DNA from: Deuterostichococcus epilithicus
Taxonomy: Eukaryota > Chlorophyta > Trebouxiophyceae > Prasiolales > Stichococcaceae
DNA: 64,000 bases
Assembly (NCBI GenBank): GCA_033439295.1
Contig: JAVTLE010000021.1
Location: 2,852,009-2,916,008 of the forward strand
Reading direction: 5' to 3'
The notes beneath the pieces were generated by a model, which was not told where the DNA came from, made no database searches, and worked only from the letters and a program-made list of their open reading frames with translations. Positions 35,001-46,855 of this stretch are shown here, piece by piece (positions within the stretch are counted from its first letter, which is position 1; every line of letters starts with the position of its first letter). A program made the position numbers and the translations under genes.

Positions 35001-36725
35001 CCGTTCTGCACCGTCAGCAGCACGGCGCCGACGCACATGATGGACACTGTGCTGACGGAACCCCACTTGCGGCCAATGCGGTCGCCCAGGTAGCCGATGG
35101 TGATCATGCCGCAGATGATGCCCACGATCTGGATGTAGTCTGGGATCTGTGCGCAGAGGGAGCTGGCGTTCGTCACACCATCAGATCGTTGCTGAGACCA
35201 TGGGAGATGAGCGACTCAAAGGGAGGCAACCAGCAACAGCATCATCGGGTAGACTATGCCCTTGAGCAGCTGCCTTGAGAGCATGTGACAAGCCGCCAGG
35301 GCACCGGTGTGGGAACAGGCAGCGTGTCGCGCGCCTGCGTCAGCGTCTTGCCGCAGGTCTTGAACTCCTTGTAGCAGTCTGGGTACTCCGCCTTCAGCAG
35401 CGGCTTAATGTTGCCAATGGAGAAGATGTAGTATGCCTGCGGCACGGCGGGTAGCTGTCAGCAGCCTGCAAACGCTATCTCCTATGGTGGCTGCAGACTG
35501 GACATCCACACTCCAAACGGTGGCTACCGCTTCCTGTTGGCAGGAGTGCACGCAGCGAGACAGAGGGGCTGACTGAGCAGGTGTGATGGCAGCGCGCTGC
35601 ATTCGTGACAGGCCGCACCTCCAGGAACATGCCCATGCCAGGCAGCATCCAGCTGAGGAACCACCAGACGGTCTCCATTGGGCCCACTGCAGTAACAAGA
35701 TGAGCGTCAGCTGTTGATACCTCTTTGCATGTGGAAGCTTGGTTGCGCAGGCAATTTGCCGCGGCGGTTCGCCACTGCATGCGGCATGCATTGCGCTTTG
35801 CAGGTGGGTCCAAACATTGTGCATCAGACGGGGCAAGCAGGTGCTGGGGTGAAAAACGCACTGGGCCGCTCGTCCAGCTCCTCATCGTCTGTGCCCTCCA
35901 ACAGCGAGCCGGAGATGCGCTGGTAGGTGGTGTTGCCTGCGGCGCAGCAAGCACAAGGCGTCAGGCCTTGGCACGTATCGGTAGATGTGGTAGAGAATAC
36001 GACGTGGATCGAGAGTGGCCTCATCAGGGCATGAAGCATGCAATCCCATAGAATAAGCGGGGTTGTAGGGTCGAGAGAGCAGGTCCGAGCACCAGGCAAC
36101 CTTAAGCGCCGGCCAGGCTGCACAGTTTGGAGTGTGGGTGCCAGGAGATCACGAAGTCACGACTGCCCAACCTGGCAGCGCTGTAATACATGCGTAATAC
36201 CCAAAGCTGACCCCTCACACGCACAAGGTCGCGCATCGGCGAGAAAGCTTCTGCGACTGCGACTGTTGGACGCTGCCCCGGAACAGCCCCGGACACCCAT
36301 GTCGTGGACCTAACCCCCGGCTATCACGCAGAAGTGGTCCCGCCGCCACAGCGAAGGTTTTGATGCAAACTGCACCCCGGAGTGGCACGAGCACAGCCAG
36401 CCGCGTGAAACAGCGCTCGCGCAGCCCGGCAGCTGCGCCGAGCTGAGCACGACGGAGGCGTGTGAGAGCACGACGGCGAGGTGTCACACAGCGGGGCCTC
36501 CGACGGCCTCCGACGGCCTCCGCGCAGCCTGTTTTTCCCGCAACAGATGCGCCACTTCGGAGCTGTTTTGGGGGAAGGGCAGTGAGGCTACATACCAAAG
36601 CGGATGTGCTGCGGGGAAGCGCCGTCCCCAGCGGCGCCACCGGCATGCTGCACCTCCAGCATTTGCTGGTGGTTGGCAGCCCCCGACTTGTCCAGTCCGT
36701 TCACTGCGTTAGCAACACCCGCCAT
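32065..36725 (-). CDS. MFS transporter, PHO84-like phosphate:H+ symporter type (13 exons)
   Basis: Twelve-helix major facilitator, most like the phosphate:H+ symporter (PHS) branch; phosphate as substrate is inferred. Exons: 36596-36725, 35862-35936, 35619-35686, 35335-35436, 34982-35146, 34742-34776, 34477-34597, 34118-34297, 33669-33843, 33154-33402, 32638-32916, 32316-32406, 32065-32122; 575 aa, phases all consistent. Motifs: GMGMFLEAYYIFSIG (helix 1), IGYLGDRIGRKWGS (MFS loop 2-3), FIFGYGVGGEYPMAAG with AAERAE (helix 4-5), WFFWDFGFYGN at the second half, and GELYPTDVRTTAHG near helix 11. The N-terminus (about 90 aa) and the tail (DDNYAEATAKQ) are hydrophilic and cytosolic. Exon 4 ends at a GC donor (GCGCGC); this choice gives the family spacing TLTQIPDYIQIVG. 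It lies directly downstream of a PSR1-like gene on the same strand. Confidence 0.88.
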
Positions 36726-37559
36726 GGTGCCCCGCGAGCGATGGCCCAGCGGTGTGCAAGGCAAGGAAGTGGTGAAATGACTCAAAACCGATGGAGGATC
36801 GAACCTTGTGCGACGGCACAAAGATTCCTTGCAATATGCTCTGCCAGGTCACCAACCTAGGTCAGCCGCTTTTTACGCGCCGGGGAATTCTCAGGAGCAA
36901 AGATGCTAAAGAAGCGCAAATTGTTGACCCTAAACGTCTCAACGCTGCCGCAAGGGGCAAAGCTGCTGCCTTGCGATCGGCCAACCTGCGATGTCCACAG
37001 TTGTACACTCCTGGATTCGCCGTAGTTTACGGCACCGCTTTGCCGTAATTACGGCATGCTTCAATCCGACTTCGATGTTACGGTTCTCTACGCGCAGATG
37101 AGCATGTTCAGAGACGATGCTGAATCGAAGGGCAACATGCATGCCTTCTTATATGCCTGTAATAGGGCTGAGTTGCTGCCGCCGTCTTCAGGGACCGGGC
37201 CTCCTTTAATGCCGGCAACAGGTAGGTACAGTGAGCGGCAATGCCCAGCACCAGGATGGGCAGCCGTTTCCACAGCACTAGACAGAGCTGGAGTTCTACC
37301 CCATCTTGTGTTCTTGAGGCGCCCGCTTGTGCAGATTTCAAAGTAAATTGTATGCAAAATTTTAGAACATCACGCAGGCACAGACTCCTCTGCCACTTCA
37401 CCAACACACGAACACCATGGCCCGCTGAGCAGCAGACTTGTGACATCAGTCGCATTCATTACCGTGCCATGTTACCTAGCCGAGTGCAGTGAGACCAACA
37501 AAATTGCCGAGCATGAATCAAGACAATATTTGAAAACAGACGCGGAGATTTCGCAAAAC
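36726..37559. promoter_or_regulatory. Promoter of the MFS transporter / 3' flank of MYB-CC a
   Basis: An 834-bp spacer between two minus-strand genes. Reading for the PHR1-binding palindrome GNATATNC I find only near matches around ATAT cores, none exact. No other gene is recognised. Confidence 0.4.
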
Positions 37560-40299
37560 TCAACAGCCGAACCAACCACCGTGCATGGGGAACCCCGCAC
37601 CGATCCCGCCTTCCGGCACGATGCCTGGCAGAGCACCCCCGCAGGCATCGGGCGCGAGCAGCGCCTCCCCAAAGTGCGCGTCACCAAAGCCCAGCAGGCC
37701 ATTGTCGCCAGCTGCCGACAAGCCGCCGAGTGCCGGGGGCGGCATCTGCATCTCGCCCGCCACCGGCAGGCCGCCGGCGCCAAAGTGCGCGTTCGCCGTC
37801 CCGAAGTGGCCGCCGTCGGCCACCGCCGCAAAGGAGACGACAAAGGGCGCGTCCTGCAGGGCGCCGCTGACGCCGCTGGCCAGCTGAGGCGACGGCGTGC
37901 CGAGGGCGGCGCTGGTGGTCGCCGGCTCGGCGACCGCAGCGAGCGCCCGCGGCGAGGCGCCGTCGCGCATCAGGCTGTGCAGGTACTTCTGGTGCTGCTC
38001 CAGATTGCACTGCATCTGCCGCTGCGCCTGCAGGTTGCAGGAACAGTGTGTCAGGCAGGGATAGGCTCGGCGCAGCGTCAACCATTGAACGTGTTTCTGC
38101 AGGCCCACAGCATCTCGCTGGGTTGGCTCTCGGGACACCGCGTGGACTGCGGTGGTGCCTGCTGTGCAGCATGGTCTGCTGCAGGCAGTGTAAGCCGTGC
38201 GACACGGGCGTGCCGGCACACCAGAAGGTGCACTGTTGCATGTCGCCATTGCGCCCGTGAGCTTGAAAGCCTTTGCCCCGGCTCGCACTTGAGAAGCCAG
38301 CAAGGCAAGCAGCAGCTCTGGGCAGCAGCTCTGGTTCCGCGGACTGCTGGAAGGGCACCGCAACAGCCGACCATGCCCAGTGGTTCAGCTCAAGACCTTG
38401 ACTCGGGTTCAGAAACATTTCCAGACCGACAGCGCACCTCCAGCTGGGACTGCAGCTGCTTCTGCATGTCCATCTGCTGGGCAACCGCCTCCTCCATCAG
38501 CGCCTGCCGCTCCAGGTCGTCAAGCCGGACACCGCCGCAGTCCGACACCCCGCCGGCGCGCGGCGCCCGTGGCCTGCTGGTGCCGAAGGGCCACTCCTCA
38601 TCCTCCACTGCGTCGGAGGCCTCTGCTGCCGCGGCCGTGCGGCTGGCACGGCGCGAGCGCTTCCGCGAGGCCGATCGTGTCCTGCGCATGACAAGAGTCC
38701 CGAGGTTGCTTTTATGCTTCTCAGGGATGCTGGGCCGGCGGCACCGTACCCCATGTGCCTCTGTCAGGAGCTGCTGCGCATCTGCAAGGGCATGCTTGGC
38801 AGCAGTGGGCTGAGGCGGTACGCTCAACAGAGCCAGGTGCGACGTGGGCGCAGAGGAAATCCGCCGCCAGGTGCCAGCGCTTGAGCGCCGGCGCTGGCAG
38901 CACAGCCCCGGAGCGGGAGGTCGGTCAAGGGAGGTCATCCAAGCGGTACCATTCACAAATGCACCTGGAGCGCGAGGGCTTGTCGGGCACTGGGCGCTCG
39001 TTCAGTCGGATCTTCTGCAAGTGGCTCTTCACGTGGTAGATGGTCAGCCCAGGCACGGACATGAGGACCAGGATGCCCTTAGGCGTGGCGCATTCCGGGC
39101 CGCCCAGCTGCGCGACGGCGTCCACGAAGCGCGTGTGCAGCTCGGGCGTCCACCGCAGCCGCAGCTTGGGCGGGTCGCTGGACCGCGGCGCTGTAGGGTC
39201 GATGCAATGCTATTCCTCAGCTGAGACCCGATAGAGGTGGGCATTGCAGACACTTGCTGACGCACGGCAAGAAAGTCAGGACGAGAGCGTCCCTGTCAAC
39301 ACGCACATTCGAGCCCCATACACTGCTCCGCCTGGATTGCCATGCTTGTGCGGTGCCAGCATGTTCTGGTGCCTGCCCCCGTGACTGCCCGCTGCTGTGA
39401 TGTCCAAAACCTTGCACGGCGACAGCCTGGCACTGCAGTGCACCTGAGCGGGTGGCGTGTAGGCAGACTCGCGGCTGCGGCCGCAGAGACTCATCGTCGC
39501 CAGCCGCCTCGCCGCCCGCATGCTCCCCGCCGATTGCCCGGCTGGATGCCGCCGCAGTGTCCGTGGGGCTGTGGCTGCTGGCGCGCTCGCCCTGGCGGCC
39601 GCCGCCGTCGCCGCCGGCGCCGGCGTGCTCTGCCATCAGCAGCGACTGCAACTCCGGCAGCCCGTGGCCAAGCAGGGCATCTTCAAAGTCTGCGCCGGCG
39701 CAGCCGACGTTGGACGGACTGTGCGCCGACCAAGACCGCACCTGCAGCCGCAGTATTGAGATCAGCGGATGCACGGAGGCTGCAGCTTAGCGCCGACAGC
39801 AGTCGGACTGACACCCATCAAGGCGGCAGCTGATGGCATGCAGCAACGGGGGGTCGCGTGTCCGGCACCCGGGTGACATCCGCTCATGAAGGCGCCAGGC
39901 GCTCACCATGCGGGCATGACCTGCAGCTTCGAACTGCGAGCTGGCGCCGGCATACTCCCCAGGCTGCACCTGGCGCAGCTGCCCATCAGAACCGCCGGGC
40001 CAGTGCTGCTGCTGCTGCTGCTGCTGCTGGTGGTGGAAGGTTACGCTGCTCAGGTCCGAGGCGTCCAGGCTCGCAACTTGCCGACGCGACCACGATGGCG
40101 CGAGGCCGCCTGCATGCAGCTGCAAGCGCGGGCTGTGCGGCCAGTCCAGGCTTGCGAGGCTGTCGGGGGGGCTGGCGGTCACTGGGCATGGCCGCCCCTC
40201 GGACGCTGTGCAGGGGCCCTGCTCCTCGACACTGCACAGGCCGGGCTGCAGGCCGCCGGCGCCGGGCGGCAGCCACGGCAGCGCGTCTGGGCACTGCAT
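37560..40299 (-). CDS. PSR1: MYB-CC (GARP) regulator a, PSR1/PHR1-like (5 exons)
   Basis: DNA-binding regulator of the MYB-CC family, whose best known members (algal PSR1, plant PHR1) control the phosphate-starvation response. Exons: 39907-40299, 39444-39741, 38965-39190, 38438-38729, 37560-38027; 558 aa. A Gln/Ser-rich N-terminus with a polyQ run precedes the MYB domain in exon 3: [30 protein letters not shown] and [13 protein letters not shown] basic linker ([16 protein letters not shown]) follows, possibly a nuclear signal. The coiled coil is split over exons 4 and 5: [19 protein letters not shown], then [20 protein letters not shown]. The tail is Gly/Ala/Pro/Phe-rich. The start is the first in-frame ATG. 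The acceptor of exon 4 was chosen by phase and is moderately certain. It diverges from the second MYB-CC gene and lies just upstream of the transporter. Confidence 0.88.
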
Positions 40300-41772
40300 G
40301 GCTGCAGGAGCGGGGCGGCCGCCCTCACGCTGAGCAGCCGCCGGCGACGCGATGGTGTGCGCAGCCGCGGTGCTGGTCAGCAGGCCCGTCGATCTGCGCC
40401 TGCATGCAAGCAGCGCGTCTGAGGGCTGTCGATGGGCCCACTGCTGCGTGTATGGTCGCCTTGCCCGGTGCCCCACACCGGCCGTTTTGCAGCTGCCCCC
40501 TTCATTCGACTCCAGCAGCCAAGCGAACACTGTGATGCCTGTAATTAGGAGTACCCACTCTGAAGGCCAATACGCGTCCGGCGATGACGCAGACGCTCGC
40601 CCACAAGGCAGCCCAACTCGGCGTACCAAACGACGCGGCTAGATAGCGGCCGCAGCCGACCAGCTGGCAGGCAGGCTCGGGACGGCTGGGCGCTGCCTCA
40701 TGTTGGCCTGCAGTGCGATATGCTGGTGGCGGCGTGCCTGGCTTGCGCAGCGTACAGGCAGCAGCAGCAGCAGGGAAAAACAGGGTCCAAACCGCTGCTC
40801 TAGGTCACACGAGCGCGTACGGTCACGCCGTCTTGTCCAGCAATCGATGAGCATGTGATCGAGAGACTCCTTGCGCCGCAGCCTCCGCAATGCCAATGGA
40901 ACCGGACCAGAGGTCAGTCAACCTGTGCCGGCGGACCAGGCAGAGGGCCTGAAACTGAACCCCAAGGAAACGGTCCGTGATCGCCGCCTCGGACTCAGAA
41001 GAAGTGTCAGCACTTCAGCAGATGCTTGTGAGCAAGCTACGACCCACCGCCGGCAGGGTAAAGATCAAAGAGATGACGACACTCGACTTGGAATTGGAAT
41101 CTGCCCCATGTTACTACCCACAGAATTGTTTGAGGAGTGTGTTTGGCGACTCGATCGCTGATCCGCAGTTGCTGAAGCGAAGTTCGACACGGGTCTGATC
41201 AGGTCGAGCCTGAGCTGTGCTTATCAGCGGCACCGTCGTCGAGAAGCGACACGCCTGGGCTGTCAGTCGGCCAGCTGCTCCTCCAGTGCTGGTGCGACAG
41301 ACGGCCGCCGGCTGCAGCGCCGCCACACACCTCTGCTACACAGGTTCCCCAGTCCGCTGGTGGGCCATGCGCTTGCGTCAGTTATGGTTCGTGACCAGGA
41401 TGGGAGTGGCCCTTTGTAAGGTCCCGCGTACTGGCAACGTTTTTCGTCCAGACCTCCGCCGCAGCTTGTGCTGCTTGTCGATCGACGTCTCTTCAAGCGC
41501 CTGCAGGGGCGTCAGCCGCCGCCTTGCGCAACACAATGTTAGTCAGCCTTCTTCACGTTTGTACCTGGCAGATGAAGTTGCCGCCGTGTCGCCGTCCAGG
41601 CACGCCCCGCACGACACAACGCTGGAGACTCACTCCAGCGCGCCTCCGGTGCAGGCTTGCGGATGTTCAAGCGTAGATATGCCGGCAGCGGCGCCGGCAG
41701 CCCAACGCCACAGTTGGCGCCAGCCCCCTGCTTACGAGGCCGGAGCCCGCTGTAGGCTGAGCAGCGACAATC
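40300..41772. promoter_or_regulatory. Shared divergent promoter of the two MYB-CC genes
   Basis: 1473 bp between two head-to-head MYB-CC genes. Both promoters and 5' UTRs are expected here. ATAT cores at about 40718 and 41674 resemble, but do not match, the PHR1 site GNATATNC. No coding exon recognised. Confidence 0.45.
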
Positions 41773-44700
41773 ATGTCGGCGCCCCCCGGCAGCTCACCGG
41801 ACGGCAGCTCGCCTGACGGCGTCTCCCCAGAGAGTGGGCACGGGCCCAGCCTGCCGCCCCCCGGCCGCACAACGCCGTCGGGCTTTGGCGGCGGCTGGAG
41901 CTACCATGAGCAGGTGTCGCAGGGCCTATTCGGCATGCAGCAGCAGCAGCAGCAGCAGCAGGCAGCCGGCAATGGCCAACCGCAGCACCAGCAGCAGCAC
42001 CAGCGTCAGCAGCTCTTCGCGTTCCAGGAAGAGGGGCTGCACCAGCAGCCTCAGCGGCATCCCCCGCCGCTGCACCTGCCAGCCGAGCCTGCCCTAGCCC
42101 CGCGACTGCAGCACCAGGCCGTCTGGTCCGGTATTGCACTGCCGCCGGGGTCTGCCCCATACCAGGCGGCGCGGCCGGTTGCCATGGCGCCGCAGTTTGA
42201 CCGCGGCGGTGGCTTCCAGTACCCCGGCGGTTTCGCCGGCAGGCAGCACGACCGCCTCGCGGCGCCCAGCGGTGATGACCTCGCCGAGCAGCTGCACCAG
42301 CAGCAGGAGCTGCACCAGTACCTGCTCGATCAGCAGGCCGCGCAGCAGCAGCGCACGCTGCAGCGGGCCGCATCGCCGGCACAGCGGCAGCTCGCGCCGG
42401 ACGACGCTGCCGGCCCCAGCAGCGCACACGGCAGCTCGCCCGAGAGCCAGAGCCGGCAGCAGCAGCAGCAGCAGCGGCAGCAGCAGCTGCAGCAGCAGGC
42501 GTTCCAGCAGCACCAAGTGGAGGTGCTGTTCCATGCCACCCAGGGCCCCGTGGTCCAGCTGCCGGCGCCCGGGCAGATGCAGATCGGCAGCCTGCTGCAG
42601 CTGGCGGGCAGCCGAGCCGGCGGCCCCAGCGGCGTGCACGGCAGCGTGCAGATGTCTGGCAGTCTGGTGCCGGACCTCGGCGGGGTGCGCTTTGCCCGCT
42701 GCCATCCCCAGACTTTGCATCCGCTCAGCCCGCCCAAAGCAGGAGCCGCGTCCAATAGTCAAAAGGCTGCCTGGTCACCAGGCTGCCATCTGGTCTCATG
42801 CCTGCGCCTTGAGAGTTCAGATCTTTGGCACTGATGCCAGGCTTGTGGCGCATGCACAGGATGCGCTGACAACGGCACAGGGAACTGCCGAAGGCGAGCA
42901 GCTCGACTTTGCGGACGTGGACGCTGCCATGCTGGCGGCAGGGCTGCTGGAGCCGATGCAGTCGGAGGGCGCCGAGATGACGGCCACAAGCGGCAGCGGC
43001 GGCGGCGTCCCTGGCAGCGGCGGCGGTCAGCCGTTGGAGCTGCCCCCCCTGCGCACTGGCTCTGGCGAGAGCATTTATGTCCCCTCGCCGACGGCCGGTC
43101 ACACCGCAGCATCGCAATCGACGGTGCCTGACATGCACCAGCATCCTCATCAGCAGCAGCAGCAGCAGCTGCAAAGGCAGCCGCTGCAGCATCAGCCGCT
43201 GTCGCCGCAGCCGCAGCCGCTGCAGGATCATCCGCTGTCTCTGCCGCTGCAGCAGCAACAGCAGCTTCTTGGCAGCGCCTTTGCGGCCTTCGGCGGCGCC
43301 GGCGGCACGGAGCTGCCGCTGCCGCAGCCCGGCGGCGACGTCAACGGCGGCAACTATGGCAGCGCAATGGAGTCTGCATTACTGCTGGCGGAGGTGCAGC
43401 AGCAGCTGGCGCTGCAGGGCGCGGGACCGGGGGCTTTTGCGGACATGCAGCGCGCCGGCAGCGACGGGTTGGCTATGACAGGCGGCGCCGACTATGCCGC
43501 CCCGGGTGACATGGCGGCACAGGACTACTACGCCTCACCCTCACAGTCAGGTGCCGCACTGCTGACGTCCTGACGTTGGTTTGGGTGTGCAGATACTGCA
43601 ACACGGCAATGCAGCCCAAGGCACAGGCCTACTCAACTCTAGAGGCGCATGGATCGCTGCGAGCATACGTGCAATCACGTCTGTCCTTGACACCCCAACA
43701 ACCTTCTCCGCCTTCTCTGCGACAGCGCCGGCGCGACCTGGCTCGTCGCTCAAGCCTCGGCTGAGGTGGACGTCGGAGCTGCACCGGCGTTTCGTGGCGG
43801 CCGTAGAGCAGCTGGGTGGGCCGCTTCAGGTAGACGAACCCATCCTGCACCAGGCCGTGCAACTTCCCAGGCGGCATCTCCACTGCTTGCCAGCTCTTGA
43901 TTGGCGTTATGAAATCCCTCCAATTACCCGGCACAGGCATGTCACGCCGCAGGCGGGTATCATCATGACTCATCTAGTTGGGTGCCTGCGTTGTAACACG
44001 ATCAATCAGCCAGCATATACAGTGTGCCAACATGTACACGGTGCACTCGCTGTCGCTGCTTTCACCTGCAAGCTCTCCTGTTATGTCTACAGGCAACCCC
44101 GAAGGCCATCCTGTCGCTCATGGGGGTGGAGGGACTGACCATCTTCCACATCAAAAGCCACCTGCAAAAGATCCGGCTCGGCATCAGACGACCCACCGGT
44201 GGCAGCGGGTATGCTTCCCAGTGCGACCCTGATCAGCACATTGCCCGACGTCAGCTGCCCACTTCCTCTCTTGTCGCCTATCGACAATATGTCGCCTCCT
44301 GCCTTGCCTCAGTGCGCGTGACGCCCTCCCACCGCCAACTGGGGCGTCAGTAGCAGAAGGCGTTCAGGCGGAAAGGGCAAAAAGGCCTGTTGCAAGGCTG
44401 AGTTGAAGATACTGTCGTTCTCTGACTGACCTGGGGTCGCATCGCTGTGCTGCAGCCGCAAGCGCCAGAAGCCGAGCCAGGGGACGGCACAGGAGGCCGG
44501 GGCCAGCCGCTCGGCAGCTGCGGCAGCAGCTGAGGAGGTCCCAGACCAGCCGCTCGGCCCGCCTTTTGTGGCCATACCACGCCGCTCACGGTGCGATACA
44601 CAAGAGAGCTCATCAGCGGAGCACAGGCTCGTGCTGCCTGACGCTCGGCCGCATGCAGCTGCGAGTACGCTTGTGCACTGACGTCAAGTGAGCGGCTCTG

Positions 44701-46165
44701 CACCTGGAATGAGTGGAGGACAAATGCGAGATGATGCTCACTTGGGTCGTCTGCCGCCAGGTCATTCAGTCGCCCGCTGCCGCCGGTGGAGGCCCTGACA
44801 TCGGACCCCGGCGGCGAGGGGTCTGGCTCGGCGTCGGCGCACGGGCCGCTGGCGGGCGCTGGGTCCGCCGTCGAGGTGGCGGCGGCCACCTGGGAGCCGG
44901 AGGCCGTGCCTCTCGGAGAGCACCCTGAGGAGGCGCGGGCGGCGCGTGTTGAGGCGGCGTTGCAGCAGCAGATGGAGATGCAGCGGCGACTGCACCAGCA
45001 GCTTGAAGTGCGGCCGCTCACACCTCTGGACTCACTTCTGACTCACTGCTGAACCAACTGCTCAGCTGTTGTGCGCAGCTCCGTAGCTGCCGCTCTCTAA
45101 GGCTGGGTAACGAGTCGACCTGCGGCCTCCGGGCAGGCTCAATGACCGGCAGTGGTGCAGGCTGTGCCGGCCCCTTGACACTTGGGTTTCGTGTGTCGGC
45201 AGGCGCAGCGGCTGCTGCAGAGCCGCATGGAGCAACATGGCCGCTACCTGTCGGCCCTCATGGAGGGGTCCCGGCGGCGGACCGCCAGCCCCGGCCCCAA
45301 GCCGCCAGCAGGGCGCCGGGTACCCGCAGGCGAGCCCCCACCCGCCAGCGGGGGCCCCCCGGGCCTGCCCAGCCCCCGGGCCGCGGCCTGGGACCTTGCC
45401 GGGCCCCGCCCGGCGTCAGCGCCAGTCAGCGGGACGCAAGCCGCAGCGCCGATCGCGGGTGTTCTCGGCGGCAAAGCCGGCGTCGGCGGCGGACCGGCAT
45501 CCGACCCCAGCTCCTATCCCAGCTCCTATCAGCAGACGCACTTTGGGCCGCTGGCGACTGGCGGCAGCGGCGGCCTGTCGGCTCTGGCGTCCGGCCTGGC
45601 GGTTTCGCCAGCTTTCCCTGCTGGCGAGCAGCAGTACAGGCTGCCAGGCGGCGCCTGGCCGGACGGCGGCGGCATTTCCGGCGTGGCGGGCGGCGGCAGC
45701 GGCGGCGGCGGCGGCGATGCCGCAATGCACCAGGCAGACCTGCCGCAGGACATGGCATGCTTCCTTGCGGGTAGCAGCGACGAAGGCGGCAGCAGCAATG
45801 GTGCGGCCACGCGGCCGGGGCGCCCGCCGCTCCTCGACATAGAGCGCCACGGCTCGAGCACGCCGGCTGCGAGCGGCAGGCTCGTCTGCACGCCCACGCT
45901 GCACAGCGCTGCGGGCGGCGCCCTCTCCAGCCCGCCGCCGGCAGCAGCACCCACAGACAGCCCGTCAAGCGCAGGACGTGGCAGCCTCTGTGCTGCAGCG
46001 GCTGAGCAGCAGGACATGATGATGCGGCCGGCAAAGAAGACTATGAAGACGGAAGCCCGCGAAGACGAAAAGTACAGCCTGCAGGGCGCAGCCCTAATGG
46101 CGAGTTCGCCTCCAGATCTGGCTTTGGGCCGTAGCTTGGGGGCCAGTGACTCGTTAGACAATTAG
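41773..46165 (+). CDS. MYB-CC (GARP) regulator b, large PSR1/PHR1-like protein (6 exons)
   Basis: Second MYB-CC factor. Exons: 41773-42684, 42860-43550, 43726-43829, 44093-44208, 44761-45007, 45203-46165; 1010 aa with all phases consistent. About 530 N-terminal residues are of low complexity, with many CAG-encoded Gln runs and Pro/Gly/His. The MYB domain spans exons 3-4: LKPRLRWTSELHRRFVAAV, then ATPKAILSLM and [12 protein letters not shown]. An intron interrupts it after the LGGPLQ segment, where gene a is continuous. The coiled coil spans exons 5-6: ALQQQMEMQRRLHQQLE, then AQRLLQSRMEQHGRYLSALM. The last 280 residues are Gly/Ser/Pro/Ala-rich and disordered. A role in nutrient (phosphate) response is inferred from the family and from the neighbouring transporter. 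The exon 1/2 junction inside low-complexity sequence is the weakest point. Confidence 0.87.
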
Positions 46166-46855
46166 ACAGTATCCGAAACATCTGACAGAGACTCGCAAAG
46201 CAGTTGCTGCGTTTTGGGGCTGAGGGCCAGCAGGCCGGGGCGCGCCTCGCCACCTGCGAATTGCAGGCCGCCGCATCTGTGTTCAGCATTGGTAGGGAGG
46301 CAGGGATGTTTCCCCCTTTTGGCGGGCGCATCGTGCAGCTGCTCGCCTGAGATCTTGCACGAGTGTGCATCAGCGACAGGTACATCTTCTTCGTTTGGTG
46401 CGTCTTCTCTTTGAAGCGTTGCGCAGACCGTGCACGAGTATTGTCTTGGCTTGACCTGTGAAGTGTTTGAAATTTGTGTCTTTGACAAAATTGAACAAAA
46501 GAAGATCCTTGGGGTCTTAGTGGGTCTTAGGCTGGAGCTTTTTGCGGGTTTGAAGGAGCACCTCGCCCGGGCTCATTCACAAGGGAAGCGGAGCTGAGTC
46601 TGCAGAGTCTCCCTCTCCATTTTCGCCCTTCGACGCCTATCCACTTGCTGCCTTTTCAGCAAGGCCGGGACTCTCAGCTCGTTGCCAAGTCGCTTCGCGA
46701 CAGTGCGCACGCAACCTGGCGGTCCATTGAGGCGACATCGCACACGAAGGGACCATCACCCTGCAGGAGAAATAACGCCGCCACCCCCTTCCTCGCACCC
46801 TTCTTCGCGCCGATCAGCTTCGCCGCAGTCCGGCAGTTGTTCAACCTCTGCAGCA
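46166..46855. other. Spacer before the small membrane protein gene
   Basis: 3' flank of the large MYB-CC gene followed by the promoter and probable 5' UTR of the gene at 46856, whose last about 150 bp are C/T-rich. No other feature seen. Confidence 0.4.

Noticed and set aside
37440-38813. Plus-strand open frame of 457 codons
   Set aside because: It is antisense to the MYB-CC a gene in GC-rich, low-complexity sequence. The minus strand carries the family motifs and the consistent exons.
36726-41772. PHR1-binding sites (GNATATNC) near the transporter and MYB-CC genes
   Set aside because: Only ATAT cores with a wrong outer base were found in the spacers, so no site is annotated.
42134-43573. 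479-codon frame overlapping the large MYB-CC gene
   Set aside because: It is a shifted frame of CAG-rich exons (Ser/Arg-rich translation) and crosses a real intron. The other frame gives the Gln-rich protein that continues into the MYB domain.
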